The notes beneath the pieces are model-generated. The model was not told the origin of the DNA. It made no database searches and saw only the letters and a program-made list of their open reading frames with translations. The translations under genes were made by a program, and so were the position numbers. Of a DNA stretch of 64,000 bases, positions 62,438 through 64,000 are shown piece after piece; within the stretch, counting starts at the first letter, position 1; each line of letters begins with the position of its first letter. The DNA comes from Devosia aquimaris (lineage in GTDB: Bacteria; Pseudomonadota; Alphaproteobacteria; Rhizobiales; Devosiaceae). The stretch covers positions 1,381,426 to 1,445,425 of the forward strand of contig NZ_JAIEZN010000001.1 of the NCBI RefSeq assembly GCF_020169335.1, given 5' to 3'.

Positions 62438-63784
62438 ATGTTCCAGAAGGTCCTGATCGCCAACCGCGGCGAAATCGCTCTGCGCATCCTGCGCGCCTGC
62501 AAGGAGCTCGGCATCCAGACCGTGGCGGTGCACTCCACCGCCGACGCCAATGCCATGCATGTGCGCCTTGCCGACGAAAGCGTCTGCATTGGCCCGCCGT
62601 CCGCCAAGGACAGCTATCTCAACATTCCGTCCATCATGGCGGCCTGCGAGATCACGGGCGCCGATGCCGTCCACCCCGGCTATGGCTTCCTCAGCGAAAA
62701 CGCCCGCTTTGCCAAGATCCTCACCGAGCACAAGGTGACGTTCATCGGACCTTCCTCGCACCATATCGAGATCATGGGCGACAAGATCACGGCCAAGAAG
62801 ACGGCCGTCGAGCTGGGCATCCCCGTCGTGCCCGGTTCCGCCGGCGCTGTCGAAACCGATGCCGAGGCGATTAAGACCGCCAAGGAAATCGGCTATCCCG
62901 TGCTGATCAAGGCAACGGCCGGTGGCGGTGGTCGCGGCATGAAGGTGGCCCATTCCGAGGCCGATGTGCTGGTGGCCTGGTCCACCGCACGCTCCGAAGC
63001 CAAGGCCGCCTTCGGCAATGACTCGGTCTATATGGAAAAATACCTCGGCAAGCCGCGCCACATCGAGGTGCAGGTGCTCGGCGATGGCCAGGGCAATGCC
63101 GTCCATCTGGGCGTGCGCGACTGCTCGCTGCAGCGTCGCCACCAGAAGGTCTGGGAAGAGGCCGGCGGCCCCACCATCAAGCCGGAAGAGCGTGACAAGA
63201 TCGGCGAGATCTGCGCCGCCGCGATGCGCAAGCTGAAGTACTCCGGCGCCGGCACCGTGGAATTCCTCTACGAGAACGGCAATTTCTACTTCATCGAGAT
63301 GAACACCCGCCTGCAGGTGGAGCATCCCGTCACCGAACGCATCACCGGCATCGACATCGTCTACGAACAGATCCGTGTCGCGTCGGGCGAAAAGCTGTCC
63401 ATGAAGCAGGAGAATGTGAACTTCTATGGCCATGCCATCGAAGTGCGCATCAATGCCGAGGACCCGCAGACCTTTGCGCCCTCGCCCGGCACCATCACCT
63501 TCTACCACCCCGCTGGTGGCGTCGGCGTGCGCGTCGATTCGGCGGTCTACCAGGGCTACAAGATCCCGCCCTATTACGACTCGCTGATCGGCAAGCTGAT
63601 CGTCTATGGCCGCACCCGCGACGAATGCCTGCAGCGCCTGCGCCGTGCCATCGACGAATTCGTCATCGACGGCATCAAGACCACCCTGCCGCTGTTCCAG
63701 CGCCTGATTCGCGAGCCGGACGTTCTGGCCGGCAATTACGACATCCATTGGCTGGAAAAGTTCCTGGCCGAGAACAAGGCCTGA
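62438..63784 (+). CDS. accC: Acetyl-CoA carboxylase biotin carboxylase subunit
   Basis: 448 residues. ATP-grasp enzyme: [38 protein letters not shown] nucleotide loop, [19 protein letters not shown] and [19 protein letters not shown]-dependent carboxylation of biotin on AccB. ATG 62438 after TAAGGGGGACTTC; the frame is open to 62381 inside accB but that is not used. Confidence 0.97.
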   Translation: MFQKVLIANRGEIALRILRACKELGIQTVAVHSTADANAMHVRLADESVCIGPPSAKDSYLNIPSIMAACEITGADAVHPGYGFLSENARFAKILTEHKVTFIGPSSHHIEIMGDKITAKKTAVELGIPVVPGSAGAVETDAEAIKTAKEIGYPVLIKATAGGGGRGMKVAHSEADVLVAWSTARSEAKAAFGNDSVYMEKYLGKPRHIEVQVLGDGQGNAVHLGVRDCSLQRRHQKVWEEAGGPTIKPEERDKIGEICAAAMRKLKYSGAGTVEFLYENGNFYFIEMNTRLQVEHPVTERITGIDIVYEQIRVASGEKLSMKQENVNFYGHAIEVRINAEDPQTFAPSPGTITFYHPAGGVGVRVDSAVYQGYKIPPYYDSLIGKLIVYGRTRDECLQRLRRAIDEFVIDGIKTTLPLFQRLIREPDVLAGNYDIHWLEKFLAENKA

Positions 63785-63804
63785 CGGCCAAACTGTCGAA
63801 ATAC

Positions 63805-63830
63805 AAAAGGGGTGCGCTGCACCCCTTTTT
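63805..63830 (+). terminator. Terminator of the dsbA-aroQ-accB-accC unit
   Basis: Stem AAAAGGGGTGC / GCACCCCTTTT with GCT loop followed by TTTTTC, 20 bases after accC. Confidence 0.92.
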
Positions 63831-63943
63831 CTTTTGATCGCGGCGCCGGACGATCCATGCGCGGGCGCCATGGCAAACGACAGTCCTGTCGCATGGCAAG
63901 ACGCCGCCCCAGATGTTAGGATTGGACGTTCCGGAGTTCCGCC

Positions 63944-64000
63944 ATGTCGCGCCGTCACGACCCCTTCGACATCGAGATCACGCCCGAATTGATCGTCCGC
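63944..64000 (+). CDS. aat: Leucyl/phenylalanyl-tRNA--protein transferase, 3' cut by window
   Basis: Only the first 19 residues are in the window (MSRRHDPFDIEITPELIVR). The ITPELxxR start and position after accC are typical of aat in Hyphomicrobiales; the enzyme adds Leu or Phe to N-end-rule substrates for ClpS/ClpAP. Ribosome-binding site GGAG at 63933-63936, seven bases before ATG. The family call rests mainly on context. Confidence 0.7.
   Translation, partial: MSRRHDPFDIEITPELIVR

Overview
The window is a GC-rich (roughly 60-65% by eye) bacterial chromosome segment. It is densely packed with housekeeping genes and I see no phage, integrase, transposase or CRISPR. Gene content and order point to Alphaproteobacteria, order Hyphomicrobiales, perhaps Devosia or a relative: HU/Lon/ClpX/ClpP with tRNA-Val and tRNA-Asp, glnB-glnA behind a sigma-54 type promoter, the full suf operon with an Irr-type ICE box, the block prfB / deformylase-like / PBP1a / amidase / rne, and dsbA-aroQ-accB-accC-aat. 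The genus is an inference.

Layout. 1-2184: end of a peptide/nickel-type ABC importer (partial permease plus two ATPases). 2576-3384: tRNA-Asp, tRNA-Val and HU. 3583-7144: two paralogous TetA-like efflux pumps, a small conserved protein, and a tetR gene reading away from the nearer pump across three tet-like operators. 7211-9646: Lon. 9973-13240: arginase and two divergent citrate-synthase-family genes, one fused to a helix-turn-helix. 13313-15392: ClpX and ClpP. 15671-17843: a small hypothetical, a YciI-like protein and a cytochrome P450. 17840-20912: NnrD, trigger factor, tRNA-Leu. 21227-23142: nitrogen control (PII and glutamine synthetase). 23199-27025: PilZ protein, ABC-F protein with a candidate leader peptide, and two related small exported proteins. 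27154-33534: ParE, DEAD-box helicase, diguanylate cyclase, EPSP synthase. 33631-40639: Fe-S cluster assembly operon, leftward, in the order cysteine desulfurase, sufB, sufC, sufD, sufS, sufT, sufA. 40929-48383: alpha/beta hydrolase, TyrS, a giant AsmA-like protein, a peroxiredoxin, an M23 peptidase. 48446-54046: RF2, a degenerate deformylase, PBP1a and an amidase, all leftward. 54655-57342: RNase E. 57391-60333: WYL regulator, VOC protein, receiver-like protein, aminotransferase. 60491-64000: DsbA-like protein, AroQ, AccB, AccC and the first codons of aat.

How it works together. The ATP-dependent proteases form a heat-shock module; both clpP and lon have sequences resembling alphaproteobacterial RpoH promoters. 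In many relatives clpP-clpX-lon-hup is contiguous, but here an arginase/citrate-synthase block sits between clpX and lon, and an efflux block between lon and hup. The suf operon makes Fe-S clusters and has a near-consensus Irr-binding motif upstream. glnB-glnA form the ammonium assimilation unit. PBP1a, the amidase and the M23 protein serve the cell wall, and the last operon feeds shikimate and fatty acid synthesis.

I found no clearly unprecedented multi-gene system. The best leads are the HTH-citrate synthase / citrate synthase pair with nested palindromes between them, the triple tet-like operator, the leader peptide and hairpins ahead of the ABC-F gene, a deformylase homologue missing two of its three metal ligands, and the paired exported Cys/Gly proteins. 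All functional calls come from reading motifs by eye; no database search was run.
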